Below, one piece after another: positions 6,314 through 7,364 of a stretch of DNA of 7,364 nucleotides. The position numbers were made by a program, and so were the translations under genes. The DNA is taken from positions 1 through 7,364 of the forward strand of contig DATKDF010000061.1 in NCBI GenBank assembly GCA_035512795.1, read 5' to 3'. The stretch comes from DATKDF01 sp035512795. GTDB lineage: Bacteria; Acidobacteriota; Vicinamibacteria; Vicinamibacterales; SCN-69-37. Under the pieces are notes generated by a model. That model saw nothing but the letters and a program-made list of their open reading frames with translations, ran no database searches and was not told where the DNA came from. Numbering within the stretch: position 1 is the first letter of the stretch; the number at the start of each line of letters is the position of its first letter.

Positions 6314-7155
6314 CGGCACTCCGCGAGTCGATCGAGGCCGTCGTCGCCGCCGGTGGCGCTGCCGACAGGGCCGCGGCGCGCGAGGCGTTCTTTGCGCTGC
6401 AGGAGGCGCTCGACCGGGGCGACGTGCGTGCGGCCGAGCCCGACGCCACCTCGCCGACCGGCTGGCGCGTGAACGCCTGGGTGAAGCAGGGCATTCTGCT
6501 GGGCTTCCGGTTCGGGGATGTCGTCGACGTCTCGGCCGACCATGGCAAGTGGCCGTTCTACGACAAGGACACGATGCCGCTGAAGAAGCCGGGCCCGGCG
6601 GCCGGTGTCCGGATCGTGCCCGGAGGGTCCACGATTCGCCGGGGCGCCTACGTCGCGTCGCACGTCGTCTGTATGCCGCCGATGTACGTGAACATCGGCG
6701 CGTACGTCGACGAGGGCTCGCTCATCGACTCGCATGCGCTCGTCGGATCGTGCGCGCAGATCGGGCGCCGCGTGCACCTGAGTGCCGGCGCGCAGATCGG
6801 CGGCGTCATCGAGCCGGTGGGCGCGATGCCCGTCGTGGTCGAAGACGACGTGCTCGTCGGCGGCAATACCGGCGTGTACGAGGGCTGTGTCATCCGGACG
6901 CGCGCCGTGATCGCGGCTGGAGTGGTCATCACGGGATCGACGCCGCTCTACGACCTGCCGAACGGCCGCATCATCCGGCCGGAGGCCGGGCAACCGCTGG
7001 TCGTGCCGGCCGGCGCGGTCGTGGTGCCCGGTGCCCGGGCGGTGACCGTTGGTCAGGGCCGCGAATGGGGCTTGTCGCTTGCGACACCGGTCATCGTCAA
7101 GTATCGCGACGATCGTACGGATACGCGGACGGAGCTCGAAGCGTGGATCCGCTGA
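6310..7155 (+). CDS. dapD: 2,3,4,5-tetrahydropyridine-2,6-dicarboxylate N-succinyltransferase
   Basis: It transfers succinyl from succinyl-CoA to tetrahydrodipicolinate, which places this organism on the succinylase branch. The 281-residue length is near E. coli DapD (274). The N-terminal helical part (about 1-50) is followed by WRVNAWVKQGILLGFR (52-67), the substrate-binding region typical of DapD, then a left-handed beta-helix of hexapeptide repeats (about 105-245) with YVNIGAYVDEGSLID (126-140), GSCAQIGRRVHLSAGAQIGG (146-165) and IEP (167-169). A C-terminal strand VIVKYR (261-266) follows. The acetyltransferase DapH lacks the first of these blocks, so it is unlikely. It starts with GTG at 6310, overlapping the dapA stop by 4 nt, with GGGG 7 nt upstream as a weak ribosome-binding sequence. 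It overlaps the next gene by 13 nt. The start is supported by overlap geometry and length. Confidence 0.95.
   Translation: MTALRESIEAVVAAGGAADRAAAREAFFALQEALDRGDVRAAEPDATSPTGWRVNAWVKQGILLGFRFGDVVDVSADHGKWPFYDKDTMPLKKPGPAAGVRIVPGGSTIRRGAYVASHVVCMPPMYVNIGAYVDEGSLIDSHALVGSCAQIGRRVHLSAGAQIGGVIEPVGAMPVVVEDDVLVGGNTGVYEGCVIRTRAVIAAGVVITGSTPLYDLPNGRIIRPEAGQPLVVPAGAVVVPGARAVTVGQGREWGLSLATPVIVKYRDDRTDTRTELEAWIR
7131..7134 (+). promoter_or_regulatory. Ribosome-binding site of the dapE-like gene
   Basis: GGAG lies inside the end of dapD, 8 nt before the GTG at 7143. No ATG is available nearby in this frame, so this motif decides the start. Confidence 0.5.
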
Positions 7156-7364
7156 CGCAGATCCGGCTGACGCGCGAACTCATCGACATCGACTCGACGA
7201 CGGGCCGGGAAGCCGAGGCTGGGACGTGGCTCGCGGCGACGCTCGGCGGGCTTGGCTGGGACGTGACGCTGCAGGCGGTGGCCGGCGATCGCGTCAACGT
7301 GATCGCGCGCCTCGGCGAGCCGGTCGTCGTGTTCACCACGCACTACGACTGCGTGCCGCCGTTC
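7143..7364 (+). CDS. dapE: M20-family metallopeptidase, probable succinyl-diaminopimelate desuccinylase, 5' part
   Basis: Only the first 74 residues are in the window. They start with MDPLTQIRLTRELIDIDSTT, then GREAEAGTWLA, and reach VNVIARLG and the first metal-ligand motif THYDCVPPF, with H67 and D69 in the HxD arrangement of M20 zinc peptidases. DapE hydrolyses N-succinyl-L,L-diaminopimelate to diaminopimelate and succinate. The position right after dapD makes this role the most likely. Sequence alone could also suit an acetylornithine deacetylase or another M20 amidohydrolase, since the substrate and dimerisation regions are off-window. The GTG start is inferred from a GGAG 8 nt upstream and from the N-terminus fitting the family; the gene overlaps dapD by 13 nt. 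The family is firm and the exact substrate is inferred from context. Confidence 0.85.
   Translation, partial: MDPLTQIRLTRELIDIDSTTGREAEAGTWLAATLGGLGWDVTLQAVAGDRVNVIARLGEPVVVFTTHYDCVPPF

Noticed and set aside
4112..6319. A 735-codon open frame on the minus strand across lysC, dapB and dapA
   Set aside because: Its product is a low-complexity run rich in Arg, Asp, His and Gly with no recognisable family, and it is antisense to three firmly identified genes. Long antisense frames are expected in GC-rich coding DNA.
5812..6993. A 393-codon open frame on the minus strand opposite dapA and dapD
   Set aside because: It shows no family motifs and an unnatural composition; it is the antisense shadow of dapA and dapD.

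Overview
The window is very GC-rich, chromosomal-looking bacterial DNA that is almost entirely coding. A permease with the layout of the ADOP family (acidobacterial duplicated orphan permeases) points to Acidobacteriota. The GC content and gene style would fit a Vicinamibacteria-like lineage, but the class is inference and no rRNA or marker gene is present to test it.

Layout. Positions 1-2183 hold a minus-strand ADOP/MacB-FtsX-type permease that runs off the left edge and appears to lack the usual N-terminal first membrane helix. A 9-nt gap separates its apparent start from a plus-strand cluster: asd (2193-3245), lysC (3270-4664), dapB (4661-5368), dapA (5408-6313), dapD (6310-7155) and the beginning of a dapE-like M20 peptidase (7143 to the right edge). 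There is no gene-free stretch over 300 bases, and I see no tRNA, rRNA, CRISPR, insertion sequence or integrase.

The plus-strand genes form a near-complete diaminopimelate/lysine operon of the succinylase type. LysC phosphorylates aspartate, Asd reduces aspartyl phosphate to the semialdehyde, DapA condenses this with pyruvate, and DapB reduces the product to tetrahydrodipicolinate. DapD succinylates that, and after a transamination not encoded here DapE removes the succinyl group. The aminotransferase, dapF and lysA are not in the window. The gene order differs from the pathway order. Most junctions overlap or are short, suggesting one transcript with translational coupling. The exception is dapB-dapA, where a 39-nt gap holds a perfect 8-bp hairpin.

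I do not see a new biological system. The points most worth a second look are the tight asd/permease divergent junction (N-terminally truncated permease, possibly leaderless asd), the dapB-dapA hairpin, and residue changes at the expected lysine-feedback and cofactor sites of LysC, DapA and DapB.
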